NCBI GenBank assembly: GCA_018434685.1
Contig: JAHDOV010000033.1
Span: 1-46,869, forward strand
Length of the DNA stretch: 46,869 nucleotides
Origin: Deltaproteobacteria bacterium
GTDB taxonomy: Bacteria > Desulfobacterota > Desulfomonilia > UBA1062
Direction of reading: 5' to 3'
Positions 25,587-33,397 of the stretch are shown here, piece after piece. Each line of letters begins with the position of its first letter. The first letter of the stretch is position 1. The notes below the pieces were generated by a model. It saw nothing but the letters and a program-made list of their open reading frames with translations, was not told the origin of the DNA and did not search any database. Made by a program: the position numbers and the translations under genes.

Positions 25587-25783
25587 TCACTGGTCCTTCT
25601 TCGGTTCAGCAAAGGCACCCCTCTTGCCGGCTTCCAGATACTTCACCGGGTCCAGGATGCCGAAGAGCTCGATCAGTTTGGCCACCACTCCGGTCCCGCC
25701 TGTCTGGTGGCTGGCCCCCGAGGCCTGCCCCAATCCAAGCCGGTTTTTTCTGCGAAGGCTTCCGCTGGGAACGTGTTTTTATG
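25587..25783 (-). pseudogene. Possible gene remnant downstream of the HdeD remnant
   Basis: Reading the minus strand gives a plausible coding C-terminus, VVAKLIELFGILDPVKYLEA then GKRGAFAEPKKDQ and a stop at 25587-25589. It has no good start codon: a stop lies about 65 codons upstream and only weak TTG candidates exist. I do not recognise the family. It lies in the 482-bp stretch 25319-25800 without an intact gene, next to another broken gene. Confidence 0.35.
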
Positions 25784-25800
25784 TGCAGTCGGGACAGGTT

Positions 25801-26078
25801 CTACACTCTTGCCGGCGTTCGTACTGCTGAGGTGGCCATGACCATGATCAGACCGATGAAGATCATCTTGATGCCGAGCAGGATACCCATGGCCCATACC
25901 CCTGATAGGGGGAACTGCACCCAGATCATGAAACCGAGCAGCACCGATACGATCCCCCAGCCATCAGCCATTCCCAGCCTTCCTCCGGACGAAGTCTCAG
26001 GACCGCAGTAATCCCGAAGATGCCGTCGGGGATGATGTATGCGGCCAGCACTGTGTGGCCCGCTCGCCTCTTGTCCAA
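25801..26078 (-). pseudogene. HdeD/DUF308 membrane protein remnant with frameshift
   Basis: Two frames together spell the C-terminal two thirds of an HdeD-like protein: first AAYIIPDGIFGITAVLRLRP, then after the frameshift IVSVLLGFMIWVQF and GILLGIKMIFIGLIMVMAT. The frames meet at a run of five C (25954-25958 on the plus strand); one more base would restore GGG-GGG and a continuous protein. About 35 N-terminal residues, including the start, are missing as well, so it is probably a genuine pseudogene. Stop at 25801. Confidence 0.65.
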
Positions 26079-26088
26079 TCACACGGCC

Positions 26089-27648
26089 TTAAAGCATCCA
26101 TTCGATAGGCAGCCAGCGCACAATCCAGACCGTTATGCGGCGCATGAATCCCGCCTCGGGCTCGCTGGTGCTTCGTACCTCGCCGTGCGGAGACTGTTCA
26201 ACCCATTCCAGGCTCCCCCTGTGGGTCAACCGGACCTCGTATGCCTTCGACGGGATCGTATCGCTGAATGTATGGGCAATGCGCGCCGCAAGGGCAGGGC
26301 TGTCAATCACGAGGCCCATCTCGGTGTTGAGCCCGGCAGAGCGAGGATCGAAGTTGAATGAGCCGACGAACACGCGCTTTCTATCAACGGCAAAGGTCTT
26401 GGCGTGGAGGCTCGCGCTCGAGCTCCCGCCGAACCCGGTGCTTTGTGTTCGTTCGCTTGTATCCGATGTCAGCTTGAGCTCGAACAGACGCACGCCGCCC
26501 TTCAGCAGGGCTTTACGGCGTTTGGCATAACCTGCGTGCACCACGCTCACGTCCGTGGCTGCAAGCGAATTGGTCAGCACGGTGACCTGCACGCCGCGCC
26601 GGGCCATGGCGACAAGGCTCTCAGTGCCGTGGGAGGTGGGAACAAAGTAGGGCGAGACCAGCAGAAATTCTTTTCTGGGACTGCCCAAGACGCGCTCCAT
26701 CTGCCCGAGCAACAGGTCTTCTGCACCCATGTCGGTGGCAAGCAGCTTTGCCGGATTGTCACTGACCAGTTTCGTCCTGGCCCACTCGAACGGCAGCGAT
26801 CCCTGGAGCAGATCTCGCACCACCTGCGTACGTTGCAGCGCCTCGAGGTACGCAGCCGCCTGCGGGTTTGCGCGGACAGCATCTGCAGCCGCGCTGACCT
26901 GATCCGGTGCCGCTCCGGGATATGTGACCAGCAGTTCAAGCGGATAGGCAGCCGCGCAGTTCCAGTACTGATCGAAGGCGTCGGCAACATCGGTCACTGC
27001 AGGGCCTATTGCAAGCACGTCCAGATCGGTGAACGAAAAGTCCTGACCCGCGGCGAAATATTCGTTGCCTATGTTGCGTCCGCCCACAATGGTGGCTTGA
27101 GAGTCAGCGGTGAAGGCCTTGTTGTGCATGCGGCGATTGAGCCTGTTGAAATCGGTGAGAAATCCCAGCCATCGTGCGCTGCGGTTGGGAAACGGGTTGA
27201 CGATGCGCACTTGAATGCCCGGGTGCGCATTCAATGCCGCCAGCGAGGAATCCAGACCGACCACCCCGTTGTCGTCCAGGAGCAGCCGCACCCGCACGCC
27301 GCGCTCGGCAGCCCTTTTCAGTGCATCCATCAACAGGATTCCCGCTCCGTCCCCGTGCCAGATATAGTACTGAACGTCCAGACTGCGCTCTGCCGTGTCG
27401 GCGAGGATAATACGCGCGGCCAGCGCACCCTTGCCCTCGGACAGCGGATAGATGCCGGACATGCCGGGGTGGGCTGCCACAAGCACGGCAATGCTTTTGC
27501 CAAGACGGGTGTCAGCGGTTTCCTCCAGGGCACGAGAGATGATCACGTTTTCCCGCGAGGGCAGTGTTGCGCAGGCCGATAACAGGATCAGCAGCGCACA
27601 TACCATATGTGCTCTGCGGACATGGTACGCCACAGGCCGAACCATCAT
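26089..27648 (-). CDS. Phospholipase D family lipoprotein (ClsC/YmdC-like cardiolipin synthase)
   Basis: About 519 residues with two HKD catalytic motifs. Numbered from the longest frame (start 27699): H192-x-K194-x4-D199 in MHNKAFTADS, and H432-x-K434-x4-D439 in LHAKTFAVDR, each followed by the GG/GSFN segment. This is the phosphatidyl-transferase pattern of bacterial ClsC-type enzymes. The N-terminus has a basic region and a lipobox LLSAC, predicting a lipoprotein. I prefer the start at 27648 (a twin ATG giving a normal n-region); no start has a clear ribosome site. Role: cardiolipin formation or phosphodiester cleavage at the envelope. Confidence 0.87.
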   Translation of the reverse strand: MMVRPVAYHVRRAHMVCALLILLSACATLPSRENVIISRALEETADTRLGKSIAVLVAAHPGMSGIYPLSEGKGALAARIILADTAERSLDVQYYIWHGDGAGILLMDALKRAAERGVRVRLLLDDNGVVGLDSSLAALNAHPGIQVRIVNPFPNRSARWLGFLTDFNRLNRRMHNKAFTADSQATIVGGRNIGNEYFAAGQDFSFTDLDVLAIGPAVTDVADAFDQYWNCAAAYPLELLVTYPGAAPDQVSAAADAVRANPQAAAYLEALQRTQVVRDLLQGSLPFEWARTKLVSDNPAKLLATDMGAEDLLLGQMERVLGSPRKEFLLVSPYFVPTSHGTESLVAMARRGVQVTVLTNSLAATDVSVVHAGYAKRRKALLKGGVRLFELKLTSDTSERTQSTGFGGSSSASLHAKTFAVDRKRVFVGSFNFDPRSAGLNTEMGLVIDSPALAARIAHTFSDTIPSKAYEVRLTHRGSLEWVEQSPHGEVRSTSEPEAGFMRRITVWIVRWLPIEWML

Positions 27649-27957
27649 ACGGTGGATATGGGGGGCTCGAGGCATGGGATTTCTTGTGTCATGAAACATA
27701 ATTGCACTATATTAATACTGTCCAGCCTGAAGTACAGGCCGGGGAATCACCTGAAAAGGTGGAACTATGGGCAAACAGATGGATAATTCGGGGAATCCAG
27801 GACAGGAAGTATCGTCCGTGCTCCCAAGGGCTGCACAGTTCATACTGAGCCCGAAGAGATTCTGCTGTCGCGTCAGATAACCGAAACCAGTGCTGGGGGA
27901 TGCCTTGTAGATCGCTGTGCCAAGAACTTAAACCGGCCCTGCACGGTCCTTGACAGG

Positions 27958-28539
27958 CTAAAAGGTCCAGGCCGCGCCGACTGAATAATAACCGACATCG
28001 ACGATATCGATGTCAAAGAGTTCATATTCCGCTCGAAGGGCCAATGAGCCTATCTGAAAACGCAGGCCGATACCGTAGGCCATGTCGCCGCCGGAGTCAT
28101 CCAACACTCGCTGAACAGCATCGGACTCGCTGTCCCAGAAAATCCACCCCACTTTTGCGAACAGGCCAAATGGGCCCAGTTTAAGGCCCGCCACTCCAAA
28201 TACATCCCAACCCGTAACGCCGACATCTTCGTCAAGAATCTCAATCGACGAGGCTTCGCCAAAATCGACATAGGAGCCTTCAACGGCGAGATCGATCAGG
28301 GGAATAACGCCAAAATTGTAGCCGGCAAATATCTTGAACGCCGTGTCGTCGTCATCGAAGTCGATATCGTCCTTCGAAAAATCAAGCGATGCCTGACCGA
28401 TAGAAGCACCGATATACGGACCGCTCTCTGCTCCAGCTGTCGCCAGTGAGGGGATCGCCAGCAGGATGAGGCCGCAAACCAATGCTGCAAAAGGCTTCAT
28501 GGCTTTTCTCCAAGTGTTTTTTCCAAGCATGGTTTTCAT
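27958..28539 (-). CDS. Outer-membrane beta-barrel protein
   Basis: A 193-residue exported protein. The signal sequence is MKPFAALVCGLILLAIPSLA ending TAGA, then alternating strands of an OmpA/OmpW-like eight-strand barrel: GPYIGASIGQASLDF, FKIFAGYNFG, DLAVEGSYVDFG, GLKLGPFGLFAKVGWIF, and a terminal VGYYSVGAAWTF ending in Phe as outer-membrane proteins do. Two starts each have a ribosome site because of a short duplication: 28539 (GGAGG) and 28500 (GGAG); the shorter one gives the more ordinary signal peptide. The function is unknown. Confidence 0.82.
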   Translation of the reverse strand: MKTMLGKNTWRKAMKPFAALVCGLILLAIPSLATAGAESGPYIGASIGQASLDFSKDDIDFDDDDTAFKIFAGYNFGVIPLIDLAVEGSYVDFGEASSIEILDEDVGVTGWDVFGVAGLKLGPFGLFAKVGWIFWDSESDAVQRVLDDSGGDMAYGIGLRFQIGSLALRAEYELFDIDIVDVGYYSVGAAWTF

Positions 28540-29081
28540 GTTTTCCTCCAAGTGTTTTTTATAAGTGTGGTTCCAGTGAAGAGGCCCAAACGGGCCAGCA
28601 CCGTAGCCGCTACTCTGATCAGTGTGTCCAGCTTCTTCATTTACATCCTTTTCTAAGCGGATTATTCACTCCGTCCTTCATGATCAGCCTTATGCTCTGC
28701 TCCGGGTTGCCCGACAGCTGGATGTCCTGCAACGGTTCGCCATCATCGGGCTACTTTTTAGGACAGCTGGCCGACGAGCGCATGAAGCAGCATGACATAC
28801 AGGCAGTGGCATTTCTCGAAGCTCGCGATGCACATGAACTCGTTGTCATCTCATGCCTACCAATAACTCCTTAAGGTTACGATTTAAATCCTGCCCGTAA
28901 ATTTAACAGGCAGGAATGTAATACAAGGCTGAATACAATTGGATATGATCAAGGCCCTATGTACCTTGTAAAGATGTCACGAGAACAGTCAAAGTCAAGC
29001 CCCCCGATGCTCCAAATTCGAATTACTGACAGGGGCACACGGGTGCCGAAGGTCCCTTCTCGTGCCTGAGTGATGAATAAG
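28540..29081. other. Gene-free interval upstream of the beta-barrel gene
   Basis: A 15-bp direct repeat (CTCCAAGTGTTTTTT at 28508-28522 and 28546-28560) surrounds the duplicated ribosome sites of the barrel gene. A small GGCCC-AAAC-GGGCC hairpin sits at 28583-28596. A 130-codon plus-strand frame crosses the region but has no motif or ribosome site. Nothing else was recognised. Confidence 0.4.
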
Positions 29082-29122
29082 GAAAAGGGGACGTTTCGAC
29101 GAACATGAAACGTCCCCTTTTC
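29082..29122. terminator. Perfect 16-bp stem hairpin downstream of the SDR gene
   Basis: Arms 29082-29097 and 29107-29122 are perfectly complementary (GAAAAGGGGACGTTTC on the left), with a 9-base loop. It lies about 120 bp beyond the stop of the SDR gene (minus strand), where one A/T-rich arm end gives U-rich RNA. GGGGACGTT also occurs near 35091. It may be a terminator or a remnant of a repeat family. Confidence 0.45.
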
Positions 29123-29243
29123 GGAGTAGTTCGGACTCAAGGAGCGATCAGGCAGTGCGTTCCAGCAGGGGTAGGACTGCCGGATACCTGCCTGTCATTG
29201 CCGGAGCCGGCTATTTATCAGATAGACAGCGCTGTCGTAATGG

Positions 29244-30083
29244 TCACCTCTGCCTGTAATCCATTGTCCTCTTGGCTGCCGGCCGCAGGAATCTCGATAT
29301 GATGAGCCGGTCCACCAGGCCAGGGGCAATCAGCTTCAGCCAGAGGGCCAGAGGACCGGGCTGCATAACAACCTGTCGCTTGCGCCGCCGTGCCGCTCGG
29401 AGAACGATCTGAGCACACCGGTCGGCGGTCATGGTGTGTCTGGTGTAGATGGCCCGGCCGGAAGGCCCTTGGGGCTGTCCATTCTTGTCCAGGTAGCGCT
29501 CGTGGAATTCCGTGACAACGAGGGAAGGGCAGATCACCGTTAAACTGACCCCGGCGTGAGCAACCTCCATACGAAGTGAATCAGAGAATCCCATCAGTGC
29601 AAACTTGCTGGCAACGTAGGAGGTATTGTACGGGATGGCCAGCATCCCGCCCAGGCTGGAGATGTTCACAATCCGTCCGCGGGTCTCCTTGAGAGAGGGG
29701 AGGGCATGGTACGTGCACTGCACCGTGCCATGAAAATTCACGTCCATCACCTGCTTGAACAGGCGCAGATCGGGCAGGTCTTCCAGGGTGCTGACAACGT
29801 CTATGCCGGCATTGTTCACGAGCATGTCGATACGGCCATATACTTCACGGGTGCGTTGGATCAGTGGCCTGCACTGGGATTCATCCGCCACGTCAGTGGG
29901 TATCGCCAGGGCTCTGCTCCCTCGCTCCTGACACTCTCCGGCCACTGATTCGAGGCGCCCGGCATTACGGGCAGCAAGGGCCAGCCAAGCCCCTTCATCC
30001 GCCAGTCGAAGGGCCAGTGCCCTACCGATTCCGCTCGAGGCACCCGTTACGATGACAGCTGTTTCTCTGAAGGTATTCTGCAT
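29244..30083 (-). CDS. SDR family NAD(P)-dependent oxidoreductase
   Basis: A 279-residue classical short-chain dehydrogenase. Cofactor motif TGASSGIG 13-20, NNAG 90-93, catalytic Ser near 142-143 in NISSLGG, and Tyr156-x3-Lys160 in SYVASK. The C-terminus carries an extra helical stretch with hydrophobic ALWLKLIAPGLVDRLII, as in SDRs that touch the membrane and act on lipids or steroids. The substrate is unknown. The start at 30083 precedes the conserved fold by nine residues. Single gene. Confidence 0.9.
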   Translation of the reverse strand: MQNTFRETAVIVTGASSGIGRALALRLADEGAWLALAARNAGRLESVAGECQERGSRALAIPTDVADESQCRPLIQRTREVYGRIDMLVNNAGIDVVSTLEDLPDLRLFKQVMDVNFHGTVQCTYHALPSLKETRGRIVNISSLGGMLAIPYNTSYVASKFALMGFSDSLRMEVAHAGVSLTVICPSLVVTEFHERYLDKNGQPQGPSGRAIYTRHTMTADRCAQIVLRAARRRKRQVVMQPGPLALWLKLIAPGLVDRLIISRFLRPAAKRTMDYRQR

Positions 30084-30270
30084 AGAGAATAAACTCCTCT
30101 CCTACTTTTGGTGCAGAGGAAGGGGCAAGTCTTGCCTTGTGTGAGAGATATGGGAAAACCTTGCAGAGAGGTCTTTCTCACGCATCTTGCCGTGGATCAG
30201 AAGATCCCTTCATCGACACGGAATAAGGCAATCGATGCTATTTTCTCTATTGTGATGTCCTGGAAATTCT

Positions 30271-30364
30271 AGGGACGTCCGCGAAATTGTGACACTTGAT
30301 ATGAGCACCATGTCTGTTCTGAAATGGATAGTGTTTAAATGTCGATAGCTCACGGACGGTCCCT
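30271..30364. repeat. Widely spaced inverted repeat upstream of the SDR gene
   Basis: AGGGACGTCCG (30271-30281) is repeated inverted with one extra base as CGGACGGTCCCT (30353-30364), enclosing about 71 bp without a gene. It looks like a MITE-sized remnant. The rest of the 306-bp gap 30084-30389 shows nothing. Confidence 0.35.
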
Positions 30365-30389
30365 GTTTATTCTTCCGGATATCAACCCC

Positions 30390-30818
30390 TTATTTCTTTC
30401 CTTTGCCTTTTTTCCCGGCTTTGCCGTTATTCTCGTCTTTGTAAAGGTCGTCTTTGTTTTTCAGGGCAAGGAACTCTTTTGATCCGGGCTTTATACCCAG
30501 GCTCTTCGCAACTGATCCCCAGCCGCTGCCCTTGCCTGATTTGTATTTTTCGATAACCTGGTCTGCCGGCTGTCCTGACATTTGGCCAAGGCGGAGCACC
30601 ATGTAGGCATCTGAAGGATTCCCAACATTGCCGAGCACGGTATTGATCTCCATGTCGCCTATGTCGAAACGGGCAGCAAGTCTTGCCCTGAACCCCTCCG
30701 GGTCTGCTTCGGCCTTGATGTTGAAATCCTTTATCCAGTCAAAATCACCAGCAACTGCTGCCGATGAAGCTAGTAAAAGCACCATCGAGACCACGAACAA
30801 CATTTTCTTAAATCTCAT
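30390..30818 (-). CDS. Exported small protein, unknown function
   Basis: 142 residues with a signal peptide (MRFKKMLFVVSMVLLLASSA then AVAG). The mature part has a central helical domain with AARFDIGDMEINTVLGNVGN and GKGSGWGSVAKSLGIKPGSK, ending in a Lys/Gly-rich tail (GKAGKKGKGKK). I have seen similar hypothetical proteins in Desulfobacterota but know no function. GGGGAGGATTG precedes the ATG at 30818. The basic tail may bind nucleic acid or the envelope. Confidence 0.75.
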   Translation of the reverse strand: MRFKKMLFVVSMVLLLASSAAVAGDFDWIKDFNIKAEADPEGFRARLAARFDIGDMEINTVLGNVGNPSDAYMVLRLGQMSGQPADQVIEKYKSGKGSGWGSVAKSLGIKPGSKEFLALKNKDDLYKDENNGKAGKKGKGKK

Positions 30819-31049
30819 TCAATCCTCCCCTTCTGGTTGTTGTTTCTGAGTCGAACGATGCCGATCACCTGCTGCAAAAGGCGTAGTCCCTTTGCTGTTT
30901 GGGTGATACCGTTGGATATGGCCTGATATGTACCATTAAATCCCATGCGTGTAACTAATATATGCAACATAGGCTGCTCGCCAGAAGTTCTCGTGATAGG
31001 GGGAGAACCTGGTGGAAGGCCATGTTGTGTCACAGGTTATTTTTATGGT

Positions 31050-31106
31050 GCCCAACGTACGAATCAGCCGCGAGTGGAAGGAGTTGGCCTGATTGGATTG
31101 GTGGGC
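31050..31106 (-). repeat. attC-like site at the end of the DUF6064 gene
   Basis: On the minus strand the 57-bp stretch begins GCCCACC and ends GTTGGGC (31056-31050), a good GTTRRRY box. Internal arms AATCAG-GCC and GGCTGATT pair. The DUF6064 stop codon lies inside it, as in many integron cassettes. The left box is imperfect. Confidence 0.5.
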
Positions 31107-31747
31107 TGTCTTCCTATGCGATTCTGAATTATTATCAGGGCTGTCCCGAGAACGCCGGCAAGCACGAGGCCGTAGTCTTGTGGAACCTTCAAACTGATGG
31201 CGGCGCCCATTCCCACGAAGGACCAGAGCAACGGAATGATGAGCAGATAAACAGGAACCGTGGTAGTCGCCCAGAGCAATATGCCGAAGGTGAAGATTGT
31301 CGTGGGACATGGGGCAACCCCGAATACGGGAGCTGAAGGGTAGCTGTGACCAAAGGCAGTGCCAAGGATAGAGTAAACTGCCAGAGCATATACAATGAGG
31401 CACGCCCCGAAAACTGGAATGGGCTTGCAGGTGAAACGAAAGGAAAGCCTTCCATGGATTGTGCCGACGAGAAGGAAGAGCAACCCCTCAAGAATATAGA
31501 AAACGCCGAAAATACGGGCGACCGGATTGATAGGGCTGAAATACACCATGTGGTAAAACATACCCATCCAGACCCAGAACACGGCCAGGATTCCTGAAAT
31601 GACCTGACCGGACCATCTGTGCTGGCGAATGGCCAGGGCGAGCGCAATGACACCCAGCACATATGCCGCTATCTGAACAGGCCATATGGCTTCGTTGTAT
31701 GCTTTGAACACATCGAAAAATTGCTCGACAGTAAATGGTATGTTCAT
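31064..31747 (-). CDS. DUF6064 family membrane protein
   Basis: A 227-residue inner-membrane protein with six or seven hydrophobic helices, matching what I know of the DUF6064 family: the opening FTVEQFFDVFKAYNEAIWPV, then FWVWMGMFYHMVYFSPINPV and GVAPCPTTIFTFGILLWA with a conserved CPTT motif. The function is unknown. It ends inside an attC-like site and has a degenerate attC-like palindrome just upstream, so it may be a cassette gene separated from the main array. GGAGAAACAGAGG precedes the ATG. Confidence 0.85.
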   Translation of the reverse strand: MNIPFTVEQFFDVFKAYNEAIWPVQIAAYVLGVIALALAIRQHRWSGQVISGILAVFWVWMGMFYHMVYFSPINPVARIFGVFYILEGLLFLLVGTIHGRLSFRFTCKPIPVFGACLIVYALAVYSILGTAFGHSYPSAPVFGVAPCPTTIFTFGILLWATTTVPVYLLIIPLLWSFVGMGAAISLKVPQDYGLVLAGVLGTALIIIQNRIGRQPTNPIRPTPSTRG

Positions 31748-31782
31748 TTTTTAACCTCTGTTTCTCCTTTAAATCATCTTGC

Positions 31783-31840
31783 GCCCTATGACAAGGAGCA
31801 GCGGTGGCTGAACGCGCTACGCCGGAGGCCATTGTTGGAC
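31783..31840 (-). repeat. Degenerate attC-like palindrome upstream of DUF6064
   Basis: On the minus strand the stretch starts with GTCCAAC (31840-31834, a perfect RYYYAAC) and ends with GTCATAGGGC, a weak GTTRRRY. Its 58-bp span equals that of the clear sites at 35223, 41251 and 42596. The internal arms pair only partly. The remaining 31841-32224 has no gene. Confidence 0.3.
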
Positions 31841-32288
31841 GTATTCGGCTTGACTTGATCAAAGCCACAGTTATATTCAAGCATATGGCGTTGATCCCGT
31901 TTCATGCCGTGATGATCATATAAACAAAATCAAGAGTCATATACTGGGCACCATGGTTGGTTCTACCGGGAAGGTTTTTTTCATGTGATCCTGATCCATT
32001 GAACACAACGTCGAACAGGGAATCCGAAGATTATCCTGAATGCCATGACTGAACCAAGAGGGGACATCCCGAATGGGGGAGAGAATCCGGGGAATCTTCT
32101 GTGCAGATCTTCGCGGAAACAGGCAGAGAACCCTCGTGTCATTCGATGGGTTCGTAGGTGCCGGAATCGCGCAAACAAGGCAGGAACGTGTGGGTCGAAA
32201 ACCGGGAGGACTCTAAATGAAGGGATAATCCACTGGCATGCCAGTGGTATGAACAATGGCTAAGCCAGTGATTAGTGACGAGGACAAA

Positions 32289-32335
32289 GAAATCTCCTAC
32301 ATTGAGAGTGCCAACTGCTCAAATAAGGAGATTTC
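32289..32335 (+). promoter_or_regulatory. Hairpin masking the tnpA ribosome binding site
   Basis: GAAATCTCCT (32289-32298) is perfectly complementary to AGGAGATTTC (32326-32335), which contains the Shine-Dalgarno sequence 9 bases before the tnpA ATG. A nested TTGAG/CTCAA pair extends the stem. IS200 in Salmonella is known to limit transposase synthesis by the same kind of leader structure. Confidence 0.7.
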
Positions 32336-32338
32336 GAG

Positions 32339-32764
32339 ATGGAACGTTTCAACAGATTAGCACACTCGATTTGGGATTGTAAGTACCATATAGTATGGAT
32401 ACCGAAGTATAGACGCAAAGCACTATACGGAGAGAAACGAAAGGTTGTAGTAGAGACAATCAAGCAATGGGCTCGAATCAAAGGAATAGAGATCATAGAG
32501 GGTCATGCGATGCCAGATCACATACATCTTTGCGTATCGATACCGCCGAAATATTCAGTGGCGCACGTTATTGGGCTTTTGAAAGGTAAGAGTGCATCTG
32601 AAGTGATGAGTTTTGGAAGCAAGAGCAGTCGAATGGTTCGAGGACGCACATTCTGGGCACGTGGATATTGTGTCAGCACCGTAGGATTAGATGAAGAAAA
32701 GATTCGAGAATATATCAGAAATCAGGAGCAATTAGATATTCAGCATGAGGATACAGATCTTTAG
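32339..32764 (+). CDS. tnpA: IS200/IS605 family transposase TnpA
   Basis: A 141-residue Y1 HUH transposase that cuts and rejoins single-stranded DNA at the element ends. The HUH motif is DHIHLCVSI (about residues 60-68), and the catalytic Tyr lies in the ARGYCVSTVG segment or the EKIREYIRNQE helix (about 111-131). The N-terminal WDCKYHIVWIPKYRRKAL is typical of the family. The length is normal for IS200. Translation is probably throttled by the upstream hairpin. The gene appears intact. Confidence 0.93.
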   Translation: MERFNRLAHSIWDCKYHIVWIPKYRRKALYGEKRKVVVETIKQWARIKGIEIIEGHAMPDHIHLCVSIPPKYSVAHVIGLLKGKSASEVMSFGSKSSRMVRGRTFWARGYCVSTVGLDEEKIREYIRNQEQLDIQHEDTDL

Positions 32765-32969
32765 ATAAACAACAAGAAGGGCAGTTGGTGCCTGAGACCC
32801 CCCTTTAGGGGGGCATCAGGATACCACCAGTTTACTGGTGGTATTCATTCGAGGTTCAGAACACGGTTTTTCCTGTGAAACCCGAAATAATTATCAGCCC
32901 GACTTGACAGGCAGGAAAACACATATCCTTGGAGATTGTTGGGTTCCAACACAGTTAAAGGAGGGTAAC

Positions 32970-33290
32970 ATGTTTCGAAAGATATTCAGCAGGTATGTTT
33001 GAAGGACAGTGGTTGTTCTGGCAGTTGTTGTGTCGTTTTCTTTCATTGGATACGCAGAGATCCTCGCCCAGGGCGGACCTCCCGAGGGCAAAGGCAGTGC
33101 ACATGACACATCAGGTTCAGGCAGTTGCGGGGGCGATGGCGGTAGTGGCGACGAAGGCGGCTGCAGTGGTGATAGCGGCAGCGGAGGCATGGGAGGCAAA
33201 GGCTATGGCGGAGGTGGCGGCTCAGGAGGCAAAGGCTATGGCGGAGGCGGCACTGGTGGCCATGGCGGTGGCGGCAGCTGCGAAAGCTGA
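32970..33290 (+). pseudogene. Glycine-rich exported protein with an in-frame TGA in the leader
   Basis: ATG 32970 sits behind a perfect AAAGGAGGG site, but codon 11 is TGA (33000-33002). Beyond it the same frame continues as TVVVLAVVVSFSFIGYAEIL (signal peptide core), then a Gly/Ser tract with repeats of GGKGYGGGG and three Cys. If TGA were TGG the product would be a normal 106-residue secreted Gly-rich protein. Restart at GTG 33009 behind GAAGGA could still give a 93-residue product. I favour a nonsense mutation; a selenocysteine in a leader is unlikely. Confidence 0.6.
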
Positions 33291-33317
33291 TGGAATCGTC
33301 TGAAGACAGGCGTGTCT

Positions 33318-33347
33318 GGCAGCAGTCCGGCAGGGCGGACCGCTGCC
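33318..33347 (+). terminator. Hairpin after the Gly-rich gene
   Basis: Arms GGCAGCAGTCCG (33318-33329) and CGGACCGCTGCC (33336-33347) pair with one G-T mismatch and a 6-base loop, 28 bp after the stop codon at 33290. No long T-run follows. Confidence 0.45.
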
Positions 33348-33397
33348 GTTGTCCTCACCACAGGGACTGAGAGGGTATCAACATTCAACAGTGACCA

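Larger units (their letters stand above)
32225..32850 (+). mobile_element. IS200-type insertion sequence (single tnpA)
   Basis: An element of about 625 bp with one HUH transposase gene. The left end carries the perfect 18-bp palindrome at 32230-32247 (CCACTGGCATGCCAGTGG). The right end carries the hairpin 32821-32844 (ATACCACCAG-TTTA-CTGGTGGTAT), and another strong hairpin at 32791-32820 lies just after tnpA. Subterminal hairpins instead of inverted repeats are the hallmark of the IS200/IS605 family. No tnpB accompanies it. Exact ends are estimates. Confidence 0.8.

Noticed and set aside
26404-27582. 392-codon frame opposite the phospholipase D gene
   Set aside because: Shadow of a GC-rich coding frame; both HKD motifs are on the other strand.
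28482-28874. 130-codon frame upstream of the beta-barrel gene
   Set aside because: It overlaps the signal peptide of the barrel gene on the other strand and shows no coding character.
33000-33035. Selenocysteine reading of the TGA in the Gly-rich protein
   Set aside because: A weak 6-bp stem follows directly, but its loop is too close to the TGA for a bacterial SECIS, and Sec in a cleaved leader makes no sense.
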